Shown: in pieces, positions 16,939 through 25,643 of the stretch
Position numbering within the stretch: the stretch's first letter is position 1
Layout of the letters: every line of letters starts with the position of its first letter
From: Sphingomonas sp. CBMAI 2297
Lineage (GTDB): Bacteria; Pseudomonadota; Alphaproteobacteria; Sphingomonadales; Sphingomonadaceae
DNA: 64,000 bases
Assembly: GCF_029870595.1 (NCBI RefSeq)
Contig: NZ_JAPDIR010000015.1
Span: forward strand, 49,905-113,904
Direction of reading: 5' to 3'
Position numbers and translations under genes: made by a program
The notes under the pieces: generated by a model
Seen by the model: the letters and a program-made list of their open reading frames with translations, nothing else
Database searches by the model: none
What the model was told of the DNA's origin: nothing

Positions 16939-18744
16939 TCAGCGGATCGGCACCGCCCGCGTCCGTTTCGAAACCCCGCTCTCGTCGAACGCCTCGACCG
17001 CGACCCAATAGTCCACGCCGATATTGAGCGCGCGGATGTCCAGCGCCGTGCCCTGGTCCGCCCAGCGCTGATAGGCGAGCGTCAGCCGGTCCGGCCGCAC
17101 GCCCCACAGGACGTTATAGCCGACCGCGCCCTTGACCGGCTTCCACGTCACATGCGCGTTGCGCGCATCGCCGTCGCGCTTCGCCGTCACCCGGCCCGGC
17201 ATCGCCGGCGCCTTGCCGCCCGCGCTGCCGAACACGCGCAGGTCGCTGATCGCCAGGTTCGCGCCGCCGACATGCCCGTGCACATAGCGCACGTACCGCG
17301 CCTCCACCGGGGCCGGCAGCTGGAAATAGGCGTTGGGCCGGTCGCGGCGCGGCGCCTCGGTCCTGGCCAGCGGGCGCCAGTTCCTGCCGTCGAGCGAGGA
17401 TTGCAGCGCGAACTCGGTATAGATGTCCGGCGCGTCGCCGAACCGGCCGGACTTGTAGTCGGCGAAGTTCACCTGCACCGCGCGCAGCGTCTTCGCCGCG
17501 CCGAGGTCCACGGTCAGCGTCTCGCCCGGCTTGTTGGCGCCCGCCACCCAGAAGGTCCGCGGATTCTCGTCGGTCGCCCGGGCCGCCGCGAATTCGCCGG
17601 CAGTCGAGGAAGCGACCGCCGCCTTGCGGTACGAGAGCAGCATCCACCCGGTGAACAGGCGCTCCGGATCCTCCACCTTCGCGCCCGGCGCATAATGGGG
17701 AAAGTCGCCGAACCGGGTCGAGACCGACATCTGTCCGTCCGCCCAGAATTTCGCCGGCCACATGCCGATGCGCCGCTCGAAGGTCCAGTTGTAGCCGATC
17801 CAGGGCGTGCCGGTGTTCCACCAATTGCCGTTGACGTCCTGGAAGGTCGAGCCGTGCCCCGCCCCCTGGACGAAGCCGCCGGGCTTGTAGGCGACCGGGT
17901 TCCACGGCGCATATTCGAACGGCCCCAGCGGCTTGTCCGAGACATAGGTGCCGTTGGCATAGGCGTTGTACTCGGTCCCCGGCGCGCCATACTGAAGATA
18001 GTAGCGGCCACCGGCCTTCGTCATCCAGGCGCCTTCCATGAAGGGCGCGATCGGCGTGCCGTCGGGCAAGGTACCGCTATGGTCCTGCCCGAACCGCTCC
18101 CAGCCATGCCGCTCGGGCTGCAGCGCGAGCATCGGCCGGGCCCTGCCCTTATAGGCCAGCTTGCCGTCGCCGAACGCGATCTCCATCCCATAGAGCGGGA
18201 AGACGTTGGACGAGCCCCAATACATGTACCATTTGCCGTCCTCGTCCTTGAACAGCGCCGGGTCCCAGGGGCCGGGCGGCACTTCGCCTTCCTTCGGCTC
18301 CACGCCCGGCCCCTGCTGCCCCGGGATCGCCGGCATCCGCCGCACGAAGAAATCGAGCTTGCCGCTGTCGGGATCGCTGGTGGAGAGGATCGCGTTCGGC
18401 TCCATCATCGAAGGCTGGATGATGATCCGCTCGCCATCGGTCCACACCGCGGGCGCCACGATCGAGCGCATCGGCCAGCGGCTTGGCGTGACGAAGGTCC
18501 AATGCACCAGGTCGCGCGACGACCAATATCCGTCCGCCAGCGTCTGGAAGAGATAATATCTGCCCTTGAAGGTGACGATCGCCGGATCGGCGCCGGTGCG
18601 ATAGGAAATGCCCTCGTTCACCTGCTCGAAATTGTAGCGATAATCGATGTCGATCGGGTTGGCATAGGTGCGGCGCGCGTCCTGCGCCTGGGCGGCGGCG
18701 GCGGTCGCGAGCAGCCCGGCGCCGAACGGAAACAGGATACGCAT
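16939..18744 (-). CDS. Secreted GH43-like glycosidase with F5/8-type and FN3 domains
   Basis: A 601-residue exported enzyme. After a signal peptide (MRILFPFGAGLLATAAAAQA) comes a five-bladed GH43-type catalytic domain: general base Asp in GADPAIVTFKG, pKa-modulating Asp in GPWDPALFKDEDG and acid Glu in PFMEGAWMTKAGG. Next is an F5/8 C (discoidin/CBM32-like) domain around DENPRTFWVAGANKPGETL to RYVRYVHGHVGG, then a fibronectin III domain to the end. It would trim arabinosyl, xylosyl or galactosyl side chains; specificity is unknown. The 16.4-16.9 kb toxin gene converges on it. Confidence 0.85.
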   Translation of the reverse strand: MRILFPFGAGLLATAAAAQAQDARRTYANPIDIDYRYNFEQVNEGISYRTGADPAIVTFKGRYYLFQTLADGYWSSRDLVHWTFVTPSRWPMRSIVAPAVWTDGERIIIQPSMMEPNAILSTSDPDSGKLDFFVRRMPAIPGQQGPGVEPKEGEVPPGPWDPALFKDEDGKWYMYWGSSNVFPLYGMEIAFGDGKLAYKGRARPMLALQPERHGWERFGQDHSGTLPDGTPIAPFMEGAWMTKAGGRYYLQYGAPGTEYNAYANGTYVSDKPLGPFEYAPWNPVAYKPGGFVQGAGHGSTFQDVNGNWWNTGTPWIGYNWTFERRIGMWPAKFWADGQMSVSTRFGDFPHYAPGAKVEDPERLFTGWMLLSYRKAAVASSTAGEFAAARATDENPRTFWVAGANKPGETLTVDLGAAKTLRAVQVNFADYKSGRFGDAPDIYTEFALQSSLDGRNWRPLARTEAPRRDRPNAYFQLPAPVEARYVRYVHGHVGGANLAISDLRVFGSAGGKAPAMPGRVTAKRDGDARNAHVTWKPVKGAVGYNVLWGVRPDRLTLAYQRWADQGTALDIRALNIGVDYWVAVEAFDESGVSKRTRAVPIR

Positions 18745-18822
18745 GGATCTTCCCCGAATGAAAAAGGGGGAGGAAAGCCCCATGGCTCGCCTCCCCCCGA
18801 AAGTGACTGCGCGGTCAGCGCC

Positions 18823-21747
18823 TCAGAAGCGATAGCCCAGGCGGAACTGGATGCGCCGCGGCAGCGTGAGCGTGTTGGAGCCGATCAGGCCCGGAACGAG
18901 CGGATCGGTGGCGCTCATGAAGGTGTCGAAGTCCTTGAAGTTCTTGTTGTTGAACAGGTTTAGGACATCGACCGCCGCCTCGAGATTGCCGCCGGCGATC
19001 TTCACGTCCTTGGCGAGCGAGACGTTCACTTCGCAGAAGGCGAACAGGCCCTTGATGCAGTTCTTCACCGGATAGGCCGTGGTAAGGCGCAGCGCGCCGG
19101 TGTCGAAGCCGTTGGTGGCATCGGTCACCTGATAGCCCGCGCCGCTGCTCAGCGTGGTGAGCGTCGAGAAGCGGAAGCCCAGCGGCAGGTCGACCATGCC
19201 CGAGACCACGATCCGGTGCCGCTCGTCGCCGGCCTTGGGGCGCCAGCCATAGCGGTCCGGCGTCACGCCATCGAGGCTGAACAGGTCGCCGCCATTCTGC
19301 TCCGCCTTGGACAGCGTATAGGCGATGTTCAGGCCCCAGCCCGAGGACTTGGTGTAGTTCTTGTCGAGCGTGAAATAGAGCGCCTTGTAGCGGGTATCGA
19401 GCCCGTCATAGCCGATCAGGACATTGGCATAGCCGAACGGAATCACCGGCGCGGTGTTGCAGCAATTGCCCAGGCCGTTGTTCTGTCGCGTCGCGAACAG
19501 GTTGGTATAGCCGTGGCGGCCGCGCTGGTACGAGCCGGTCACCGAGGCCTCGAACACGCCGATGCGCTGGCGCACGCCCAGGCTGAACTGGTCGTTCACC
19601 GGCGGCTTCGCATTATTCTTCACCGCGAACAACTCAGGCAGGCCGGCGCTCTGGGCGCTGGCGAGCAGCGCGAGCAGGCCCTCGCGGGTCAGATAGGACG
19701 GGTTCCACATTACGGTCGGCAGGCCCGAGCGCGGCTGGCCGTCGCGCGAGAAGCGGAACACGCCGACCGGATTGATCGTGCGCGACAGCTCGTCGACCGT
19801 GTTGTTGAAATTGTTGCGGTCGTAGTAGCGGCCGGCACCGCCGAAGATCACCGTCGAGCGATCGCCCTTGATGTCCCAGGAGAAGCCGAGACGCGGCGCG
19901 AAGGCACCGGCGAACGGCTTACGATTGGTGCCGTCGGTGATGTAGTTCTCGGGATCGAAATAATAGGTCTTCGGCAGCGCGCGCAGTGCCGCCGCAGCGG
20001 CGGCCGGCGTGCGATAATGGTTGTTGAAGCCGTTGGTCTCATAGTCCCAGCGCACGCCGAGATTCAGCTGCACCCGATCGGTGATGTTCCAGTCGTCCTG
20101 CACATAGAGGCCGATCTGGGTGTTCGACGCCTGGATCTTGCCGCTGCCCAGCCCCAGCCGCGCTTCGGCCGGGAAGGAGAAGTCGGTGTTGCCGGCCGCA
20201 TCGATCCGGAAGGTGTAGCGCGGCTGGATATAGGCGTTGTTGTCGAACTGGATGTCCGTCACCTCGACCCGCGCGCCGAACTTGATCGCATGGCCGTCGA
20301 AGCCGGTGAAGGTGAAGTCGTCGCGCAGCGTGTAGCTCTGCTGCGTCTCGTTGCGGGTCGAGTCCTTGCCGCCGAACAGGATCACGCTGGTATAATCGTA
20401 GGACGGCAGATCGGGGTGCAGCGAGACCGGGTTGAAATTATAGTTCAGGTAGCTGGCATTGAACTCGTTGGTGAAGTTGTTGCCGTTATAGGCCCATTTG
20501 AACAGATAGGTGTCGACCCTGTTCCGCTTGTTCTCGGCATTCTCATAGGAGGTGTTGGTGCCGAAATTCTGGATGTCGGTTTCCTGGCGACGGCTGAACG
20601 ACAGGTCGAAGGTCTGGCGATCGTCCGGGGTCAGGGTCAGCTTGCCGAAAAAGAAGTCGCCGCGGAACGGGCTGACGAACGCGCCTTCGAACTCGCTCAG
20701 GCGGCGGCCCGAATATTGCTCGAACTGCCGGATCGCGTCGGGCGAGCCGGTGCTCTTGACGTTGAAGGCGCGGTTCTGGTCGTTGCCCTCATAGGCGCCG
20801 AAGAAGAACAACCGGTCCTTGATGATCGGGCCGCCCAGCGACACGCCATATTGCTTGCGCTCGAACGCGGGCTCCGGCCGGTTGTTGCGCTTGTCGAGAT
20901 ACGCCTTCTCGCTCAGCCCCTTGTCCGTGTACTGGCCGAAGATCTCGCCATGGAAATCGTTGGTGCCCGACTTGGTGACCGCCGTGACGATCGCCGCGCC
21001 GGCCTGTTCATACTCGGCCTTGTAGTTCTGGGTGAGGACGCGGAACTCCTGCACGGCGAGCTGGCCGAACGGGTTGCCGCGGCTGTTCTGCTGGCCGGCG
21101 ATGCCGCCCTCGCGCAGCTGGTTCTTCAGGCTGATGCCGTCGACGAAGACATTGACCTGGCTCGCGGTCGAAGCACCCGAAGTGAAGCCCTTGTTGGTCT
21201 CGCTGTCGTTGTAGGTCACGCCCGGGGCGAGCGCGACGAAGGACAGGAAGTTGCGGTCGGTCTGCGGCAGGCGCTGGATCTGCGTCACACTGACATTGGT
21301 CGCGACTTCGCTGGTCCGCGTCTCGGTGAGGCGGTTGCCGGTGACGATGATCCGCCCCTCGGGCACCGCCGCGCCGCCGACGGTCAGATCGAGGCTGGCC
21401 GACTGGCCGACGGCAACCACCACCAGTTGGCTCGTGGTCTCGGCACCCGCAGTGGCGGTCACTTCATATTCGCCCGGGCGCAGGCCGGTGAGCGTGTAGC
21501 TGCCGCTCGCATCGGCGGCCGCGCGCCAGGTCTGGTTGGTCGCGGTGCTGCGCGCGGTCACCTGCGCGCCCGCCGCGCCCTTGCCGTCGGCGTCGATCAC
21601 CTGGCCGCGCACGCTGGCGGTGCTCACCTGTGCCGAGGCCGTGCTCGGCAGCAGCACGGCGCCGCTCGTGAGCAAGGTCGCCGCGGCCATCGCCGTCGCC
21701 GAGATGCCCCGCGTCAGGACGCGACGATTCTTATTGGAAATTCCCAC
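18823..21747 (-). CDS. TonB-dependent receptor of the OAR type with carboxypeptidase-regulatory-like domain
   Basis: A 974-residue outer-membrane receptor. A signal peptide ending ASA is followed by a CarboxypepD_reg-like domain (VRGQVIDADGKGAAGAQVTA... LRPGEYEVTATAG), a plug (IQRLPQTDRNFLSFVALAPG... VNVFVDGISLKNQ) and a 22-strand barrel ending RRIQFRLGYRF with terminal Phe. Such receptors import glycans in Sphingomonadales and Xanthomonadales. The GTG start at 21747 is chosen because ggagg lies 8 bases upstream; the nearby ATG is out of frame. Two palindromic operators lie upstream. Confidence 0.93.
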   Translation of the reverse strand: MGISNKNRRVLTRGISATAMAAATLLTSGAVLLPSTASAQVSTASVRGQVIDADGKGAAGAQVTARSTATNQTWRAAADASGSYTLTGLRPGEYEVTATAGAETTSQLVVVAVGQSASLDLTVGGAAVPEGRIIVTGNRLTETRTSEVATNVSVTQIQRLPQTDRNFLSFVALAPGVTYNDSETNKGFTSGASTASQVNVFVDGISLKNQLREGGIAGQQNSRGNPFGQLAVQEFRVLTQNYKAEYEQAGAAIVTAVTKSGTNDFHGEIFGQYTDKGLSEKAYLDKRNNRPEPAFERKQYGVSLGGPIIKDRLFFFGAYEGNDQNRAFNVKSTGSPDAIRQFEQYSGRRLSEFEGAFVSPFRGDFFFGKLTLTPDDRQTFDLSFSRRQETDIQNFGTNTSYENAENKRNRVDTYLFKWAYNGNNFTNEFNASYLNYNFNPVSLHPDLPSYDYTSVILFGGKDSTRNETQQSYTLRDDFTFTGFDGHAIKFGARVEVTDIQFDNNAYIQPRYTFRIDAAGNTDFSFPAEARLGLGSGKIQASNTQIGLYVQDDWNITDRVQLNLGVRWDYETNGFNNHYRTPAAAAAALRALPKTYYFDPENYITDGTNRKPFAGAFAPRLGFSWDIKGDRSTVIFGGAGRYYDRNNFNNTVDELSRTINPVGVFRFSRDGQPRSGLPTVMWNPSYLTREGLLALLASAQSAGLPELFAVKNNAKPPVNDQFSLGVRQRIGVFEASVTGSYQRGRHGYTNLFATRQNNGLGNCCNTAPVIPFGYANVLIGYDGLDTRYKALYFTLDKNYTKSSGWGLNIAYTLSKAEQNGGDLFSLDGVTPDRYGWRPKAGDERHRIVVSGMVDLPLGFRFSTLTTLSSGAGYQVTDATNGFDTGALRLTTAYPVKNCIKGLFAFCEVNVSLAKDVKIAGGNLEAAVDVLNLFNNKNFKDFDTFMSATDPLVPGLIGSNTLTLPRRIQFRLGYRF

Positions 21748-21769
21748 TGTACATTCCTCCCCAACCCAG

Positions 21770-21785
21770 TTGTAACCGGTTACAA
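21770..21785. promoter_or_regulatory. Perfect 16-bp LacI-type operator upstream of the TonB receptor
   Basis: The sequence ttgtaaccggttacaa is a perfect palindrome about 22 bp upstream of the receptor GTG start. It contains the same gtaaccggttac core as the site at 13159. Its closeness to the start codon fits repression by blocking RNA polymerase. Confidence 0.85.
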
Positions 21786-21830
21786 ATGCCGGCGCGCGTT
21801 GTTCTGATTATGGTTGCCGCCGGAAACTCC

Positions 21831-21848
21831 CATGAAACCGGTTTCATG
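21831..21848. promoter_or_regulatory. Second palindrome of a different LacI-like class (gaaaccggtttc)
   Basis: The 18-bp sequence catgaaaccggtttcatg is a perfect palindrome with the same central accggt but different flanks (gaaA/Tttc instead of gtaA/Ttac). It is 46 bp from the 21770 site on the side away from the receptor, and upstream of hslV. It may be a site for a second LacI-family regulator, or an auxiliary operator for looping. Confidence 0.7.
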
Positions 21849-22003
21849 AAACTGTCAATCCCATGGATGCGTCAGCGTTGTCGGCGCCGAATTTTGCTGC
21901 ACTGCGATGTGTCGTCGATGCAACACCAGGGGCACGGCCCTGATCCCCGGGTTCCTGGCGGCCCCTCTTGCGGCGCGCGCGGGGTGCTCCCCATATCCGC
22001 GCC

Positions 22004-22555
22004 ATGAGCGAAACAAATGCGTGGCACGGCACGACGATTCTTTCCGTGCGCAAATCGGGCAAGGTGGTGATCGCGGGGGACGGCCAGGTCTCGGCCGGCA
22101 ATACCGTGATGAAGCCCAATGCCCGGAAGGTGCGTCCCTTGGGCGACGGCAAGGTGATCGCGGGCTTCGCGGGCGCCACCGCCGATGCCTTCACCCTGTT
22201 CGAACGGCTCGAGGCCAAGCTGGAGCGCCATAACGGCCAGCTGCTCCGCGCCGCGGTCGAGCTCGCCAAGGACTGGCGGACGGACAAGTATCTGCGCAAC
22301 CTCGAGGCGATGCTGATCGTCGCCGACAAGGAAGTGACGCTGGTCGTCACCGGCAATGGCGACGTGCTCGAGCCCGAGGGTGGCGTGGCGGCGATCGGCT
22401 CGGGCGGCAATTTCGCCCTGGCCGCGGCGCGCGCGCTGGTCGATTATGAGAGCGACCCCGAGAAGATCGCGCGGGCCGCGATGAAGATCGCGGGCGAGCT
22501 GTGCGTCTACACCAATGATCGGCTGACGGTGGAAATGCTCGACAGTGATAGCTGA
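22004..22555 (+). CDS. hslV: ATP-dependent protease subunit HslV
   Basis: A 183-residue threonine peptidase that forms the double-ring core of the HslUV protease. After a short propeptide (MSETNAWHG) the catalytic Thr10 opens the mature chain TTILSVRK, with GKVVIAGDGQVSAGNTVMK and IGSGGNFALAAARAL as family motifs. The ATG at 22004 matches the usual alphaproteobacterial start. Its partner hslU lies 1.7 kb downstream, separated by two unrelated genes, which is less common than direct adjacency. Confidence 0.97.
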   Translation: MSETNAWHGTTILSVRKSGKVVIAGDGQVSAGNTVMKPNARKVRPLGDGKVIAGFAGATADAFTLFERLEAKLERHNGQLLRAAVELAKDWRTDKYLRNLEAMLIVADKEVTLVVTGNGDVLEPEGGVAAIGSGGNFALAAARALVDYESDPEKIARAAMKIAGELCVYTNDRLTVEMLDSDS

Positions 22556-22943
22556 CTCGCCGGGCGGCCCCGCGAAGTTCGGTTTCGACTATGATCCGGA
22601 TCGCAACCGCATCCTGATCCATATCCGCGATTTCTGGACGGTGGAGACGGTGCGCGACTTCGCGGCGGCGGCGGGCGCGCAGGCACAGGCGCTGCGCGCG
22701 ACCCGCGACGATTACGACGTGCTGATCGATTCGCGCGACTTCCCGGTCCAGGCGAACGACGTCGCCGATCTGCTGCCGAGCATCGCCGAGGCCGGGCTGC
22801 GGCTTACTTCCGGCCGCGCGGCCTCGGTCGTGGGCAGCCATCTGAACAAGCTCCAGGCCGAACGCACCCAGACCCATCCCCGGATGCGGATATTCATGAC
22901 CGTGGAAGCGGCCGAGGCCTGGCTGGGGGAGAAGGCAGGCTGA
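22545..22943 (+). CDS. STAS/SpoIIAA-like protein of unknown function
   Basis: A 132-residue protein whose GTG start (22545) lies 11 bases inside the hslV end, so translation is likely coupled. The pattern FDYDPDRNRILIHIRDFWTVETVRDF... YDVLIDSRDFPVQAND... and RMRIFMTVEAAEAWLG fits the SpoIIAA-like/STAS fold, in which a beta-strand, helix and 'DSRDF' loop alternate. Function is unknown; the position between hslV and hslU hints only at co-expression with the protease. Confidence 0.72.
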   Translation: MIADSPGGPAKFGFDYDPDRNRILIHIRDFWTVETVRDFAAAAGAQAQALRATRDDYDVLIDSRDFPVQANDVADLLPSIAEAGLRLTSGRAASVVGSHLNKLQAERTQTHPRMRIFMTVEAAEAWLGEKAG

Positions 22944-23069
22944 GCTTCCCTCCTCCCCTCCTCCCTTTCCCGGAAGGGAGGGGAGCAAGCGGACCCATGA
23001 GCCCAGCTCATGCCTCCCCCTATCCGAAACGGGGTTGAGCCTCCCCGCCCCCCGCCTACCCTGGGCGCC

Positions 23070-24188
23070 ATGCAGATCGCCCGTCGCCCGCTCATCGCCT
23101 CCGCCGCCCTGGCGCTTCCCGCCTGCACCGCGGCTCCCCGCCCGGCGACGCTCGCCAGCAGCACGCGCGGCCCGAAATGCCTGCCCGCCGTCCATGTCGC
23201 GCCCGGCCGCGTCATCCGCACCGTCGCGGGCCTGCGCCCCTATCGCGCCCAGGGCTTCGTCGTCCGGGCCGAGCCGCTGGGGAACAAGCGCCTAGTCCAT
23301 AATTACGGCCATGGCGGCGCCGGGATCACGCTCAGCTGGGGCACATCGCGCCTCGCCGTGGATCTCGGCCTGCCCGGCCATGCCGGCCCGGTCGCCGTGC
23401 TCGGCTGCGGCATCGTCGGGCTCACCACCGCGCGCCTGCTCCAGGAGGCCGGCCGCCAGGTCACGCTCTACGCCGCCCAGCTCCCGCCCCACACCACGTC
23501 GAACATCGCCGGCGGGCAATGGCACCCGGCCAGCCTCTACGATCCCGATCAGGTCACCCCCGAATGGATCGCGCAGTTCAAGGCGGCGATGGACTATAGC
23601 TGGCGGCGCTTCCAGATCATGGTCGGGGAGGAATATGGCATCCGCTGGGTGCCCACCTATTTCCAGATGCGCGACGATCCGGCCGGGGACGATGCCGGCC
23701 CCGATCTCTCCGGCACCTATGAAACCGATCCCGTGATCCTCGGCCCCGGCGAACATCCCTTCCCGGTCCGGCGCGTCCGCCGCTTCAGCACCATGTATGC
23801 CGAGAGCGGCCATCTCCTGCGCCAGCTGATGCGCGACGTGCAGATCGCCGGCGGCAGGTTCGTAGTGCGCGACTTCGCCACCCCCGCCGACATCCTCGCC
23901 TTGCCCGAGACACTGGTGTTCAACTGCACGGGCCTCGGCGCCGGCAAGCTGTTCGGCGATGCCGGGATCGAGCCGGTGCGCGGCCAGCTCGCCGTGCTGC
24001 TTCCCCAGGCCGAGGTGCAATATGCCTTTGCGGGGCAGATGGGCTATATGTTCCCGCGCGCCGACGGGATCGTCTGCGGCGGCACCTTCGAACATGGCGA
24101 ATGGGATACCACGCCCCAGCCCGAGCGGATCGCGAGGATCCTCGAGAAGCAGCGCACCTTCTTCTCCGGCTTTCGCTGCACGGCTTGA
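23070..24188 (+). CDS. Exported FAD-dependent D-amino-acid-oxidase-like oxidoreductase
   Basis: A 372-residue flavoenzyme with an unusual N-terminus: a twin arginine and hydrophobic run (QIARRPLIASAALALPAC) with a lipobox-like LPAC, pointing to Tat export or lipid anchoring. The dinucleotide-binding motif VLGCGIVGLTTARLL follows at about 112-126. VFNCTGLGAGKLFGD and the C-terminal IVCGGTFEHGEWD match the DAO family. Substrate is probably a D-amino acid or other amine. It lies between the STAS-like gene and hslU. Confidence 0.82.
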   Translation: MQIARRPLIASAALALPACTAAPRPATLASSTRGPKCLPAVHVAPGRVIRTVAGLRPYRAQGFVVRAEPLGNKRLVHNYGHGGAGITLSWGTSRLAVDLGLPGHAGPVAVLGCGIVGLTTARLLQEAGRQVTLYAAQLPPHTTSNIAGGQWHPASLYDPDQVTPEWIAQFKAAMDYSWRRFQIMVGEEYGIRWVPTYFQMRDDPAGDDAGPDLSGTYETDPVILGPGEHPFPVRRVRRFSTMYAESGHLLRQLMRDVQIAGGRFVVRDFATPADILALPETLVFNCTGLGAGKLFGDAGIEPVRGQLAVLLPQAEVQYAFAGQMGYMFPRADGIVCGGTFEHGEWDTTPQPERIARILEKQRTFFSGFRCTA

Positions 24189-24249
24189 AGCGGCGCGTCC
24201 GGCCCCCACATCGGGGTCCGAAACGAACCCAGAGAACCCATTTCCCCCA

Positions 24250-25542
24250 ATGAACGAGAATCTCACGCCCAAGGCGATCGTCGCCGCCCTCGATGCGCAC
24301 ATCATCGGCCAGAAGGACGCCAAGCGCGCCGTGTCGGTGGCGCTGCGCAACCGCTGGCGCCGCCAGCAGCTCTCCGCCGACCTGCGCGACGAAGTGACGC
24401 CGAAGAACATCCTGATGATCGGGCCGACCGGCTGCGGCAAGACCGAAATCAGCCGCCGCCTGGCCAAGCTCGCCGATGCCCCCTTCGTGAAGGTGGAAGC
24501 CACCAAGTTCACCGAGGTCGGCTATGTCGGCCGCGACGTCGAGCAGATCGCCCGCGACCTGGTGGAAGAGGCGATCCGGCTCGAGAAGGAGCGCCGCCGC
24601 GCCGCGGTGAAGGACAAGGCCGAGGAAGCCGCGATGGGCCGCCTGCTCGACGCGCTGACCGGCAAGGATTCGTCCACCGCCACGCGCGAGGCGTTCAAGC
24701 AGCGCTTCGCCGAGGGCACGCTCGACAATGCCGAGATCGAGATCGAAGTGGAACAGGCCCCGGCCATGCCCTTCGACATACCGGGCGGCGCGCCCCAGAT
24801 GATCAACCTGGGCGAGATGATGAAGGGCCTCACCGGCTCGCCGCTCAAGCGCCGCAAGATGAGCGTCCGCGCCGCCTGGACCAAGCTGGTCGAGGAAGAG
24901 GCCGACAAGCGCCTCGACCAGGACGAAGTCAGCCGCGTCGCGCTGGCGGACGCGGAAGCCAACGGCATCGTCTTCCTCGACGAGATCGACAAGATCGCCG
25001 TGTCGGACGTGCGCGGCGGCTCGGTCAGCCGCGAGGGCGTCCAGCGCGACCTGCTGCCGCTGATCGAGGGCACCACCGTCGCCACCAAATACGGGCCGAT
25101 GAAGACCGACCATATCCTCTTCATCGCGAGCGGCGCCTTCCATGTCGCCAAGCCGAGCGACCTGCTGCCCGAGCTGCAGGGCCGCCTGCCGATCCGCGTC
25201 GAGCTGAAGGGGCTGACCGAGGAGGATTTCGTCGCGATCCTCTCGGACACCAAGGCGAGCCTGGTCCAGCAATATGCGGCGCTGCTCGGTACCGAGGGCG
25301 TGCGGATCGACTTCACCGACGACGGCATCCGCGCGGTCGCGCGCATCGCCGCCGAAGTGAATGGCGAGGTCGAGAATATCGGCGCCCGCCGGCTTCAGAC
25401 CGTGATGGAGAAGCTGCTCGAGGACATCAGCTTCGGCGCCGAGGACCGCAAGGGCGAGACGCTGGTGATCGACGGCGCCTATGTCGACAGGCAGCTCGCC
25501 GCCGTGGCGCGCAACACGGATCTCAGCCGCTACGTGCTGTGA
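24250..25542 (+). CDS. hslU: ATP-dependent protease ATPase subunit HslU
   Basis: A 430-residue AAA+ unfoldase that feeds substrates to HslV. The N-terminal LTPKAIVAALDAHIIGQKDA is typical. Walker A is GPTGCGKTE (58-66) and Walker B is VFLDEIDKIA, with sensor and C-terminal motifs GARRLQTVMEKLLEDISF and the final ...DLSRYVL, whose C-terminal residues dock into HslV. The ATG at 24250 gives the usual family length. Confidence 0.97.
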   Translation: MNENLTPKAIVAALDAHIIGQKDAKRAVSVALRNRWRRQQLSADLRDEVTPKNILMIGPTGCGKTEISRRLAKLADAPFVKVEATKFTEVGYVGRDVEQIARDLVEEAIRLEKERRRAAVKDKAEEAAMGRLLDALTGKDSSTATREAFKQRFAEGTLDNAEIEIEVEQAPAMPFDIPGGAPQMINLGEMMKGLTGSPLKRRKMSVRAAWTKLVEEEADKRLDQDEVSRVALADAEANGIVFLDEIDKIAVSDVRGGSVSREGVQRDLLPLIEGTTVATKYGPMKTDHILFIASGAFHVAKPSDLLPELQGRLPIRVELKGLTEEDFVAILSDTKASLVQQYAALLGTEGVRIDFTDDGIRAVARIAAEVNGEVENIGARRLQTVMEKLLEDISFGAEDRKGETLVIDGAYVDRQLAAVARNTDLSRYVL

Positions 25543-25544
25543 CG

Positions 25545-25579
25545 AAATTCCTCCCCGGGGCGCGCCTCGGGGAGGATTT
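25545..25579. terminator. Terminator-like hairpin after hslU
   Basis: The arms aaattcctcccc (25545-25556) and ggggaggattt (25569-25579) pair with one unpaired base around a G/C loop. It begins 3 bp after the hslU stop and resembles the hairpin at 10741, so both could be one repeat family acting as terminators. Confidence 0.6.
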
Positions 25580-25643
25580 GGCTTTCCCGATACCCGCCGG
25601 CTTGCCACCATTCCCCGCGATTCGTTTCGCAAGGGGAACCGCC

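Noticed and set aside
19216..21807. An 863-codon plus-strand open frame opposite the TonB receptor
   Set aside because: The receptor on the minus strand has signal peptide, plug and barrel motifs; the plus frame has none and shows the skewed composition of an antisense shadow.
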